The notes beneath the pieces were generated by a model that ran no database searches, was not told the DNA's origin, and saw only the letters and a program-made list of their open reading frames with translations. DNA of 64,000 nt, from positions 1,488,001-1,552,000 of the forward strand of contig NZ_FMHU01000001.1 in the NCBI RefSeq assembly GCF_900091415.1, given 5' to 3'. Positions 56,601 to 61,084 of the stretch are shown piece by piece. Source of the stretch: Micromonospora inyonensis. Its GTDB lineage: Bacteria; Actinomycetota; Actinomycetes; Mycobacteriales; Micromonosporaceae. Every line of letters begins with the position of its first letter. The first letter of the stretch is position 1. The position numbers and the translations under genes were made by a program.

Positions 56601-57974
56601 CCGCGCCTGCCCCATCCCGGCCAGCAGTCCACCATAGTGGTCCACCAGTTCCCGCTGGAACCGCTGCCACTGCTCCACCACCAGCGCACCAGCGACCGCT
56701 ACCCACTCCGGCACCGGCACCAGCGGCACCGAGAAGCTCGGCACGGACCACGACGGCACCGGCAGGTCCGGCACCGACCACGACCGCACCGGCATCGGTT
56801 CAGGCGCCGCAGGCGCCGGTGGCGACAGCGACGGTGCCGACACCAGCGGGACGGGCACCGGGGCCTGCCCGCCAGAGCCCGCACCCGCCGGATCGTCGAC
56901 CTCCGGCTGATACGTGGACGGTGCCGGAGTGACCGGAGCGACCGGCCTGCCGTCGGCGGTGAAACCGGTACCGGCGGGCATGTTCCACCGGGGCCGGGTC
57001 GGATTGAACCCCAAACCGACAGCCACGCGACGCGCAGCGGCCCCGGCCCCGGACGCGCCCAACTCACCCGACCCCGACAACGCCCCGGAAATCACGGCCA
57101 TACCGAGACCACCGGGGTCGTAGGTCCCGTCGACGATGTAGCTGGCGGCGACGTCGCCGACCACCTCCAGGCCGACCTCCGACACCGGCACCATCAACAG
57201 GCTGGTCAACAGGTCACGCGTGGCATCCGACACTTCGAACTTCGCCAGACCACCACCCACGACCCCGGCGAACCGGCCCAACGCCGGCCCGGCCGCCGTG
57301 GTCACACCCGCCACCGCCAACCCGTACAACGCCTGCTTACCGACCTGCCCCCAGTCGACCCCCGGCACCAGACCATCAGCCAACATGCTGATCTGCGCCA
57401 ACAACGACGACCCCGGCATGAACAACATCTGGATCGCCGTGCTGCTCGCCGCCGCCCGCACCATCGACGACCGCAGGATCGTCTGGATGATCGTCCGAAC
57501 CTTCACGATGTGCGCCGCCGCCTCCACCGGCAGGACAAACGCCATCGCGAACGCGACCGCCAACTCCGTCATCATGAAGACGAACATGACCAGCGCCTGA
57601 CGATCCGTCAGCTCCATCTGGTTCAGGAAGCCCCGCATCGCCTGAGCCACGCCGACCTTCACATCGGCGACCCCGTCCAACAACTCCACGAACGGAGCCG
57701 TCTGCGCCACGAACCGGTCGAAGACCTCACCCTCCCCCGCCGCCCCAACCACCTTGATCACCTGGATCAGCTCCGGAACCAACAGGGTCCGCACCCGATC
57801 CGCCAGCACCTCCAACGCGTTCAGGTCATACGCCAACACCGGCAGATTCGACCGGTGCAACCGCATCCCGGTGAACGCCTCCAACGCCCGCTTCGACGAC
57901 TCACTGAGACCCACGGAAGGAACCGCAGCCTCAGCCACCGCCAACGCCCCCTCCCCACCCCCACCAAGGGGCAC
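44679..57974 (-). CDS. Giant 4431-aa protein: membrane-active N-terminus plus 15 winged-helix repeats
   Basis: Start GTG 57974; GTG 57938 is more likely, with GGGGAGGGGG upstream. Residues ~20-300 are alanine-rich helices with hydrophobic segments (QALVMFVFMMTELAVAFAMA at 126-145; ALYGLAVAGVTTAAGPALGR near 215-234). They resemble the N-termini of giant actinobacterial polymorphic-toxin/type VII-linked proteins. Residues ~340-450 are Pro/Ser/Val-rich. Two helical regions follow to ~860, then a globular region ~860-1060 (FEVSRDVVMADTFSGVYFAD, IPDILLVWCDAAWRGPG). From ~1295 come 15 copies of a ~112-residue winged-helix domain in blocks separated by Pro/Gly/Trp-rich linkers. The protein ends inside the 15th unit (SDPGQPRRNVSRD), 17 bases from the IS701 end. 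No toxin, protease or immunity partner is recognised. Function unknown; possibly secreted, and the C-terminal domain may have been lost. Confidence 0.85.
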   Translation of the reverse strand: MPLGGGGEGALAVAEAAVPSVGLSESSKRALEAFTGMRLHRSNLPVLAYDLNALEVLADRVRTLLVPELIQVIKVVGAAGEGEVFDRFVAQTAPFVELLDGVADVKVGVAQAMRGFLNQMELTDRQALVMFVFMMTELAVAFAMAFVLPVEAAAHIVKVRTIIQTILRSSMVRAAASSTAIQMLFMPGSSLLAQISMLADGLVPGVDWGQVGKQALYGLAVAGVTTAAGPALGRFAGVVGGGLAKFEVSDATRDLLTSLLMVPVSEVGLEVVGDVAASYIVDGTYDPGGLGMAVISGALSGSGELGASGAGAAARRVAVGLGFNPTRPRWNMPAGTGFTADGRPVAPVTPAPSTYQPEVDDPAGAGSGGQAPVPVPLVSAPSLSPPAPAAPEPMPVRSWSVPDLPVPSWSVPSFSVPLVPVPEWVAVAGALVVEQWQRFQRELVDHYGGLLAGMGQARQFLAALPVSVERVFAGWVDARRGDRAVAAFLSAVGLPAAALTEGYLTGVRQRAVARVVEALAFSGGRIPAEVRARQVIAGLPAEFDRQALRSLAHLAVQHHIDQYLAAGLPTGPGTPTGAGAVVPSAGVLRAVEGGVWSQVGRGVDVILGAPAVLPGVVAGPDAGQVSAVAGVVRQAVTDLSARFSAVTVPGVTGAAAGVATVDVEEGGRVGGPAVPVMSERHTAAAAGLAQAQFTALARRYGVDPAGHAALVTSFQREWVDGYHKVLVSAGGSVTPGTADVVGALGTVPGGVSSRVGGMSIVDVVSVGDTASVSDVSVASGGVFSPDLGSRDTDSTGFRDSGSISGVSLLDESISAGSGGLGERAVAATGPAVERIHDLASGGYGRASDAQLRRLAADLGIQAASPDGVLPRLFEVSRDVVMADTFSGVYFADPVVADLDAAADRTAAQALPSVEGWFTIAGHRNLAERLADDPVRQALFLRMITASPAWQHAVAQARQRGGGIPDILLVWCDAAWRGPGQATSFGEWLRTQLRARRLMSSTHEVDQIPGELRPHGDEPVRSVLFSDGSVELFGPDLVEAVRTADIVENGQEPGVRWPDQEDFVAAGGRHRWAGNTSGGQSPDPAEGGDPSGPGPVSAAQWVWGPSRDPGAQLPVPGPALGPDRPQGEDLSWLDDWGMLPMSGLVPAPLAGTGLPGLPGPLDDPYAPTASSWPAGWAEPGWPVPGMGVTDGHGAAMSTDFDQPSIDNQASDGGNLGDWAGDGGNPGDWATYQGPDMDWQPSLAPSPAVARTDAGTVHAGDTLHHPADEPPTTPASPQPDQPQPQPQPQPQPAAGSRRVRDPGEARALFDQHAGHIATTTRQREQLRQLWNTLIDRMDDNGIITASEPDLAEATSAPQPTVHHRIGVLRDRGLLQLVQEGRGGVAARYGVSDPGQPRQAPLPALPEGSQWLRDPDEARALFDQHAGHIAPTTPQREQLRQLWNALIDRMDDNGIITASESDLAEATSAQQSTVHRRIGVLLRGSALLQLVREGHGRGAARYGVSDPGQPRQAPLPALPEGSRWLRDPGGARALFDQHAGHIATTTRQREQLRQLWNALIDRMDGDGIITASVSALAEATSAPRQTVHDRIGALLRGSALLHLVQEGRGGGAARYGVSDPGQPRQAPLPAPPEGSQWLRDPGGARTLFDQHADHIAPTTPQREQLRQLWNALIDRMDDNGIITASGSDLAEATSAPQPTVHARIGVLRDRGLLQRVREGRGRVAARYGVSDPGQPRQAPLPGPALGPDRPQGEDLSWLDPGATVPMSGLVPAPPAGTGLPGLPGPLDDPDAPTASSWPAGWAQPGWPVPGMGVTDGHGAAMSTDFDQPGIDDQASDGGNLGDWAGEGGNLGDWATYEVDPAGSLDVDPADLLYPFEAVGTEPDPAPQPMDPPRPQAPPGPTSWSPPNGDQPSQFPGTQSFPPGPGMQDPAPQSPMSGLVPAPPAGTGLPGLPGPLDDPDAPTASSWPAGWAQPGWPVPGMGVTDGHGAAMSTDFDQPGIDDQASDGGNLGDWAGEGGNLGDWATYQGPDMDWQPSLASSPAVARTDAGTVHAGDTLHHPADEPPTTPASPQPDQPQPQPAAGSRWVRDPGEARALFDQHAGHIATTTRQREQLRQLWNALIDRMDDNGIITASESDLAEATSAPQSTVHDRIGALRGSALLQLVRESRGGGAARYGVSDPGQPQQAPLPALPEGSQWLRDPGGARALFDQHAGHIATTTPQREQLRQLWNALIDRMDDNGIITASGSDLAEATSAPRPTVHDRIGVLRDRGLLQLVREGRGRVAARYGVSDPGQPRQAPLPGPALGPDRPQGEDLSWLDPGATVPMSGLVPAPPAGTGLPGLPGPLDDPDAPTASSWPAGWAEPGWPVPGMGVTDGHGAAMSTDFDQPGIDDQASDGGNLGDWATYEVDPARSLDVDPADLLYPFEAVGTEPDPAPQPMDPPRPQAPPGPTSWSPPNGDQPSQSPGTQSFPPGPGMQDPAPQSPMSGLVPAPPAGTGLPGLPGPLDDPDAPTASSWPAVARTDAGTVHAGDTLHHPADEPPTTPASLHPDQPQPQPQPAAGSRWVRDPGGARALFDQHAGHIATTTRQREQLRQLWNALIDRMDDNGIITASGSDLAEATFTLRPTVHDRIGVLRDRGLLQRVQESRGGVAARYGVSDPGQPRQAPLPAPPEGSQWLRDPDEARALFDQHAGHIATTTPQREQLRQLWNALIDRMDDNGIITASGSDLAEATSTPQPTVHHRIGVLLRGSALLQLVRESRGRVAARYGVSDPGQPRQAPLPGPALGPDRPQGEDLSWLDHGATVPMSGPAPAPPAGTGLPGLPGPLDDPDAPTASSWPAGWAQPGWPVPGMGVTDGHGAAMSTDFDQPGIDDQASDGGNLGDWATYEVDPAGSLDVDPADLLYPFEAVGAEPDPAPQPMDPPRPQAPPGPTSWSPPNGDQPSQFPGTQSFPPGPGMQDPAPQSPMSGLVPAPPAGTGLPGLPGPLDDPDAPTASSWPAVARTDAGTVHAGDTLHHPADEPPTTPASPQPDQPQPQPAAGSRRVRDPGEARALFDQHAGHIATTTRQREQLRQLWNALIDRMDDNGIITASESALAEATSTLQQTVHRRIGVLRDRGLLQRVQESHGGVAARYGVSDPGQPRQAPLPAPPEGSRWLRDPGEARALFDQHADHIATTTPQREQLRQLWNALIDRMDDNGIITARLSDLAEATSTPQPTVHHRIGALLRGSALLQLVRESRGRGAARYGVSDPGQPRQAPLPGPALGPDRPQGEDLSWLDHGATVPMSGPAPAPPAGTGLPGLPGPLDDPDAPTASSWPAGWAQPGWPVPGMGVTDGHGAAMSTDFDQPGIDDQASDGGNLGDWAGEGGNLGDWATYEVDPARSLDVDPADLLYPFEAVGTEPDPAPQPMDPPRPQAPPGPASWSPPNGDQPSQSPGTQSFPPGPGMQDPAPQSPMSGLVPASPAGTGLPGLPGPLDDPDAPTASSWPAGWAQPGWPVPGMGVTDGHGAAMSTDFDQPGIDDQASDGGNLGDWAGEGGNLGDWAGEGGNLGDWATYEVDPAGSLVVGPADLLYPFEAVGTEPDPAPQPMDPPRPQAPPGPASWSPPNGDQPSQFPGTQSFPPGPGMQDPAPQSPMSGLVPASPAGTGLPGLPGPLDDPDAPTASSWPAGWAQPGWPVPGMGVTDGHGAAMSTDFDQPGIDDQASDGGNLGDWAGEGGNLGDWATYEVDAARSLDVDPADLLYLLEAVGTEPDPAPQPMDPPRPQAPPGPTSWSPPNGDQPSQFPGTQSFPPGPGMQDPAPQSPMSGLVPAPPAGTGLPGLPGPLDDPDAPTASSWPAVARTDAGTVHAGDTLHHPADEPPTTPASLHPDQPQPQPQPAAGSRWVRDPGGARALFDQHAGHIATTTRQREQLRQLWNALIDRMDDNGIITASGSDLAEATFTLRPTVHDRIGVLRDRGLLQRVQESRGGVAARYGVSDPGQPRQAPLPAPPEGSQWLRDPDEARALFDQHADHIATTTPQREQLRQLWNALIDRMDDNGIITASGSDLAEATFTLQQTVHNRIGALRDRGLLQLVQEGRGGGAARYGVSDPGQPRQAPLPAPPEGSQWLRDPGGARTLFDQHADHIATTTPQREQLRQLWNALIDRMDDNGIITASESDLAEATSAQQPTVHHRIGVLRDRGLLQRVQESRGGGAARYGVSDPGQPRQAPLPALPEGSQWLRDPDEARALFDQHAGRIATTTPQREQLRQLWNALIDRMDDNGIITASESDLAEATSAQQSTVHRRIGALLRGSALLQLVQEGHGRGAARYGVSDPGQPRQAPLPAPPEGSRWLRDPGEARALFDQHADHIATTTPQREQLRQLWNALIDRMDDNGIITASEPDLAEATSTLQPTVHARIGVLRGSGLLQRVQKGRGGVAARYGVSDPGQPRRNVSRD
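44682..54115 (-). repeat. Array of 15 winged-helix coding units with Pro-rich linker modules
   Basis: Each ~336-344-bp unit encodes LFDQHAGHIATTTPQREQLR, QLWNALIDRMDDNGIITASE, SDLAEATSAPQSTVHDRIGV, LRDRGLLQLVREGRG and AARYGVSDPGQPRQAPLP: helix 1, a short strand, HTH helices 2 and 3, then a basic wing. Unit ends (the DPGQP region) recur near 44,700, 45,036, 45,378, 45,714, 46,050, 48,222, 48,561, 49,657, 50,001, 51,097, 51,438, 52,777, 53,117, 53,456 and 53,797. In genome order the blocks contain 5, 2, 2, 2 and 4 units. Between blocks lie linkers with MSGLVPAPPAGTGLPGLPGP, DGGNLGDWAGEGGNLGDWAT and five copies of GPALGPDRPQGEDLSWLD. Confidence 0.9.
46362..46386 (+). repeat. GGGGTT hexamer run, copy A (3 repeats)
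   Basis: On the opposite strand it encodes alternating Pro-Gln. One of five such runs at equivalent places in the giant gene: 46362-46386 (3), 48876-48894 (2), 50310-50334 (3), 51747-51765 (2) and 54105-54141 (5). Confidence 0.9.
54105..54141 (+). repeat. GGGGTT hexamer run, copy E (5 repeats)
   Basis: Longest of the five runs. Copy number varies from 2 to 5 between otherwise near-identical modules, a sign of replication slippage. The + strand has at least four consecutive G4 tracts and can in principle fold into a G-quadruplex; here it is the template strand. Confidence 0.9.
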
Positions 57975-58298
57975 TCAATGCCAATCACCCAGCAGCGCAC
58001 CAACGCCTCGGCCGTCGGCCATCTCGTTCCCACGCGAAGCAGCCCCGCGCACCGCCACTCATGTCCGCAACCAGCTCGGAACCGATGGCCTCCGTTTCAC
58101 CCAGACACAACGACAGAGGCCCACCGCCTCGCCCTGAAATCCAGGGCCGCACACACCTCGACCAACAGCTCCTCATCACTCAACGCGCTCATCCCACCAC
58201 CCCCCCGTTACCCCACGACTGAATCCTGGCAGTGGGTTCACCACCCGGGACTGCGTAGGATTTCGGCCCTGTCTCACATTCGGTGGTGACGGAGAGTC
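57975..58298. other. 324-base region upstream of the giant gene
   Basis: Holds the promoter region of the giant gene and a remnant reading frame (58097-58192, minus). Near 58,233-58,262 the sequence GTTCACCACCCGGGACTGCG resembles an ISL3-type terminus, which would mark the left end of the ISL3 remnant. Nothing else recognisable. Confidence 0.5.
58097..58192 (-). CDS. Remnant small protein, 31 aa
   Basis: ATG 58192, after GGTGGTGGG, reads MSALSDEELLVEVCAALDFR followed by ARRWASVVVSG and a stop. The opening resembles the N-terminus of a short helical actinobacterial protein, but the rest is missing. Possibly what remains of a gene that preceded the giant gene in an operon before the ISL3 insertion. 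Confidence 0.3.
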   Translation of the reverse strand: MSALSDEELLVEVCAALDFRARRWASVVVSG

Positions 58299-59432
58299 GT
58301 GAGGGTCGTCGACACTGGCGTGAAGGATGTCGATGAGCTTGCGCGGACGGTGTTTTCGGGTCTTTCTCCGCTGGTCGTAGCGGACGTGGCCGACGAGGGC
58401 GAGCGGATCGTGGTGCGGGCCCCGACGCCGCAGGACACCGCGGTCTGCCCGACGTGCGGGGCCTCGTCGGAACGGGTCCACGGCTATCACTGGCGGACGG
58501 TGGCCGACGTTCCGGTCGACGGGCGTCGGGTGGTGGTCCGCGTGCGGGTGCGGCGTCTGGTGTGCCCGACGCGCGGCTGCCGCCACACCTTCCGCGAACA
58601 GGTTCCCGGGGTGCTGGAGCGATACCAGCGACGCACGGCCCGCCTGTCCCGGCACGTCAAGGCCGCGGTCAAGGAGTTAGCGGGCCGGGCAGGAGCCCGT
58701 CTGCTGGCGACACTCGCCATGGGTCTGTCCCGTCACACGGCCCTGCGCGCCCTGCTACGCATCCCGTTGCCCACCGGGCGGACACCCCGCGTGATCAGCG
58801 TGGACGATTTCGCTCTGCGCCGGCGGCACCGCTACGCCACCGTGCTGATCGACGCCGAAACACGAGCGGATCGACGTGCTGCCCGACCGCACCGCCCACA
58901 CCCTCGAAGCGTGGCTACGCGAACATCCGGGCGTGCAGGTCGTGTGCCGTGACGGCCCCGCCACCTATGCCAAGGCCATCCGCCGCGCCCTGCCCGACGC
59001 GGTGCAGGTCGCCGACCGGTGGCACCTGTGGCACAACCTGTGCGAAGCCGCCCTGAGCGAGGTGAAGGCACACAGCACCTGCTGGGCCGCCGTGCTGGAC
59101 GCGCCCCTGTATGACGGGCCCCGCGCGCGGACGACCCTGCAACGCTGGCACCAGGTCCATGACCTGCTCGACCAGGGCGTGGGCCTGCTGGAGTGCGCCC
59201 GCCGCCTGCAGCTGGCCCTGAACACCGTCAAACGCTACGCGCGCACCGACCGGCCCCAGCGGATGCTCCGCGTCCCCAAGTACCGGGCCAGCCTCGTCGA
59301 CCCCCACCGCGAACACCTGCGCAAACGCCGAGCCGAAGACCCCGGCGTCCCCGTCAAGCACCTCTTCGAAGAGATCAAGGCCCTCGGCTACACCGGCTGC
59401 CTGAACCTCCTGCACAAGTACATCAACCAAGG
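58299..59432 (+). pseudogene. ISL3-family transposase, frameshifted and 3'-truncated
   Basis: GTG 58299. N-terminal zinc ribbon (CPTCGASSERVHGYHWRTVA, RRLVCPTRGCRHTFREQVPG), then GRAGARLLATLAMGLSRHTA and the DDE domain start VISVDDFALRRRHRYATVLI. Near 58,855 a one-base shift moves the frame to IDVLPDRTAHTLEAWLREHP, VVCRDGPATYAKAIRRALPD, QVADRWHLWHNLCEAALSEV. Near 59,432, after LHKYINQG, the sequence changes abruptly into the IS701 transposase, so the ISL3 C-terminus is lost. The second frame runs on in frame into IS701, giving a chimeric open frame 58876-59763. Confidence 0.85.
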
Positions 59433-59763
59433 CACCCTCGTACGCGTCGACGAGGTCGCCGAGCGGATCCCCACCGCCGAGTGGCAGCTGCACAGTTGCC
59501 GGCCGGGAGCGAAAGGACCCCGCGACTACCTGTGGGCCTGGATCACCACCGCCACCCGGCCCGGTGAGCACCGCTGGCTACTCATCCGCCGCAACCGCAC
59601 CACCGGTGAGCTGGCCTTCTACCTGTGCTGGTCACCCCGACCGGTACCACTGCACACCCTCGTGACCGTGGCCGGCTCCCGCTGGAGCATCGAAGAACTG
59701 TTCCAAACCGGCAAAGACCAGGTCGGCCTGAACCAATACCAGGTCCGCGGCTGGACCGGCTAA

Positions 59764-60732
59764 GAGGTCGCGCGGAATGGTGGGTTGATCGGCGCGCCTG
59801 AACGGATGCAGACACAGAACTGGTGATCATGAAGTTGCTGACGCTCCGTGATCACGGGAGGTTCTGTGCCTGCCATCCCAGCATGGCTGATCGAGCCGTT
59901 GTGGGTCCAGTTCGCCGCGCTGCTCCCCGATCGGCCGACCTACCAACCGACACATCCGCTGGGCTGTCACCGCAAGCGGATCGATGACCGCATCGTGTTC
60001 GACAAGCTGGTCCAGGTGTTGCGGTTCGGCTGCGCCTACGAGGCGATCGCCGATGCCACCTGTTCGGCCACCACGATCCGCGGCCGCCGTGACGAGTGGA
60101 TAGAGCTTGGGGTGTTCGCCCAGCTCAAACAGATCGCCCTGGACGCCTACGACCGGCTCGTCGGCCTGGTCCTCGACGACATCGCCGTGGACGGCTGCAT
60201 CACCAAGGCTCCCGGCGGCGGCGAGGCCGCCGGACGCTCACCGGTCGACCGGGGCAAGCAGGGCATGAAACGCTCGTTGATGGTCGACGGCTACGGCATC
60301 CCCCTCGGCCGGGTCCTGGCCGGCGCGAACCGACACGACTCACCCCTGCTCGGCCCCACCCTCGACCACCTCGACGACCTCGGCCCACTACCCCAGGCCA
60401 TCACGGTGCACCTCGACGCCGGATACGACTCCCAGGTCACCCGCGCCCTGCTGGCCGAGCGCGGCCTGACCGGTGAGATCGCCCACAAGGGCGACAAGGC
60501 GCCCATCCAGGCGAGCCAACGGTGGCACGTCGAACGGACGAACAGCTGGCACAACGCGTTCAACCGGCTGCAACGCTGCTACGAACGAACAGAGAAGGTC
60601 ATCGACGCCTTCTTCGACCTCGCCGACGCGATCATCACCGTCCGCAGCCTCATCCGGCGTGCATGGACCCTCTACCGGTGGAACAACCGACCCGCCCGCC
60701 GCCGATGATCAACAACCATTCCGCGCGACCTC
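59764..60732 (+). mobile_element. IS5-family (IS1031-like) element, copy 2
   Basis: 969 bp, same ends as copy 1 (GAGGTCGCGCGGAATGGT), target duplication TAA at 59761-59763 and 60733-60735. Opposite orientation to copy 1, so the two form 969-bp inverted repeats 20.6 kb apart. Confidence 0.87.
59866..60708 (+). CDS. IS5-family transposase (copy 2)
   Basis: 280 residues, protein identical to the copy at 38171-39013, with the same GGGAGG ribosome site and GTG start. DDE residues intact (AVDGCITK, LDAGYDSQ, WHVERTNSWHN). Likely able to mobilise both copies. Confidence 0.9.
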   Translation: MPAIPAWLIEPLWVQFAALLPDRPTYQPTHPLGCHRKRIDDRIVFDKLVQVLRFGCAYEAIADATCSATTIRGRRDEWIELGVFAQLKQIALDAYDRLVGLVLDDIAVDGCITKAPGGGEAAGRSPVDRGKQGMKRSLMVDGYGIPLGRVLAGANRHDSPLLGPTLDHLDDLGPLPQAITVHLDAGYDSQVTRALLAERGLTGEIAHKGDKAPIQASQRWHVERTNSWHNAFNRLQRCYERTEKVIDAFFDLADAIITVRSLIRRAWTLYRWNNRPARRR

Positions 60733-61006
60733 TAACACCGGTCCATCACCCTGGCCATGCTCGCCCTGGCCGTCCTGACCATCCTCACCGCTCAACAGCC
60801 CGACGCCGACCCGAAGATCATCGCGTTGACCGTCGCCGAGATCCGCCGGCTCCTGAACGCCCTCGTCCTCACCCGGCCGCTTCCACCAGAACACACCCTG
60901 CACTGGTCGATATGGCGACGAACATCCCAAGCCCGAGCCCGACGATCCCACTACCAGCGCAGACTCAGTCACCAAGCCAGCCGAAGGATCAAGTGACGTT
61001 GGAGTA

Positions 61007-61010
61007 CTAA
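61007..61010. repeat. Right target-site duplication CTAA of the composite transposon
   Basis: CTAA directly follows the outer IS701 end at 61006, matching 38101-38104. The pre-insertion sequence would read GGCGCTC-CTAA-CGTGGAAG. Confidence 0.8.
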
Positions 61011-61084
61011 CGTGGAAGCTCACAACGCGCCGTCGTTGCCGTCCCCTCGGGTCGCGTCGACTGCGCCTCGCGCCGGGAGGACAG

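Larger units (their letters stand above)
38105..61006. mobile_element. 22.9-kb composite transposon bounded by inverted IS701-family copies
   Basis: Both outer ends are the same IS701 terminus (TACTCCAACGTCACTTG reading inward, continuing GATCC on both sides), in opposite orientation, flanked by CTAA at 38101-38104 and 61007-61010. The transposase 3' ends point outward. The inner end of the left copy (44662) is followed by TCAA, not CTAA, so neither copy has its own matching duplication. This is what one expects if the whole 22,902-bp unit moved together. Cargo: the 4431-residue winged-helix repeat protein (44679-57974). Five other insertion sequences have landed in the ends. Confidence 0.8.
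59433..61006 (+). mobile_element. Right IS701-family remnant, 5'-truncated and interrupted
   Basis: Begins inside the transposase gene (TLVRVDEVAERIPTAEWQLH) at the ISL3 junction and lacks roughly the first 240 codons. It is interrupted at 59764-60732 by an IS5-family element (duplication TAA) and resumes as HRSITLAMLALAVLTILTAQ to the native C-terminus SHQASRRIK and the outer end at 61006. Compared with the left copy it has small differences (PTAEW for PTEW, GLNQYQ for GLDHYQ, TAA where the left copy has the TGG Trp codon). It provides the right-hand end of the composite transposon. Confidence 0.85.

Noticed and set aside
38105..61006. Integrative conjugative element or prophage
   Set aside because: No integrase, relaxase, transfer, capsid or replication genes; the boundaries are IS701 ends with a 4-base duplication, not tRNA attachment sites.
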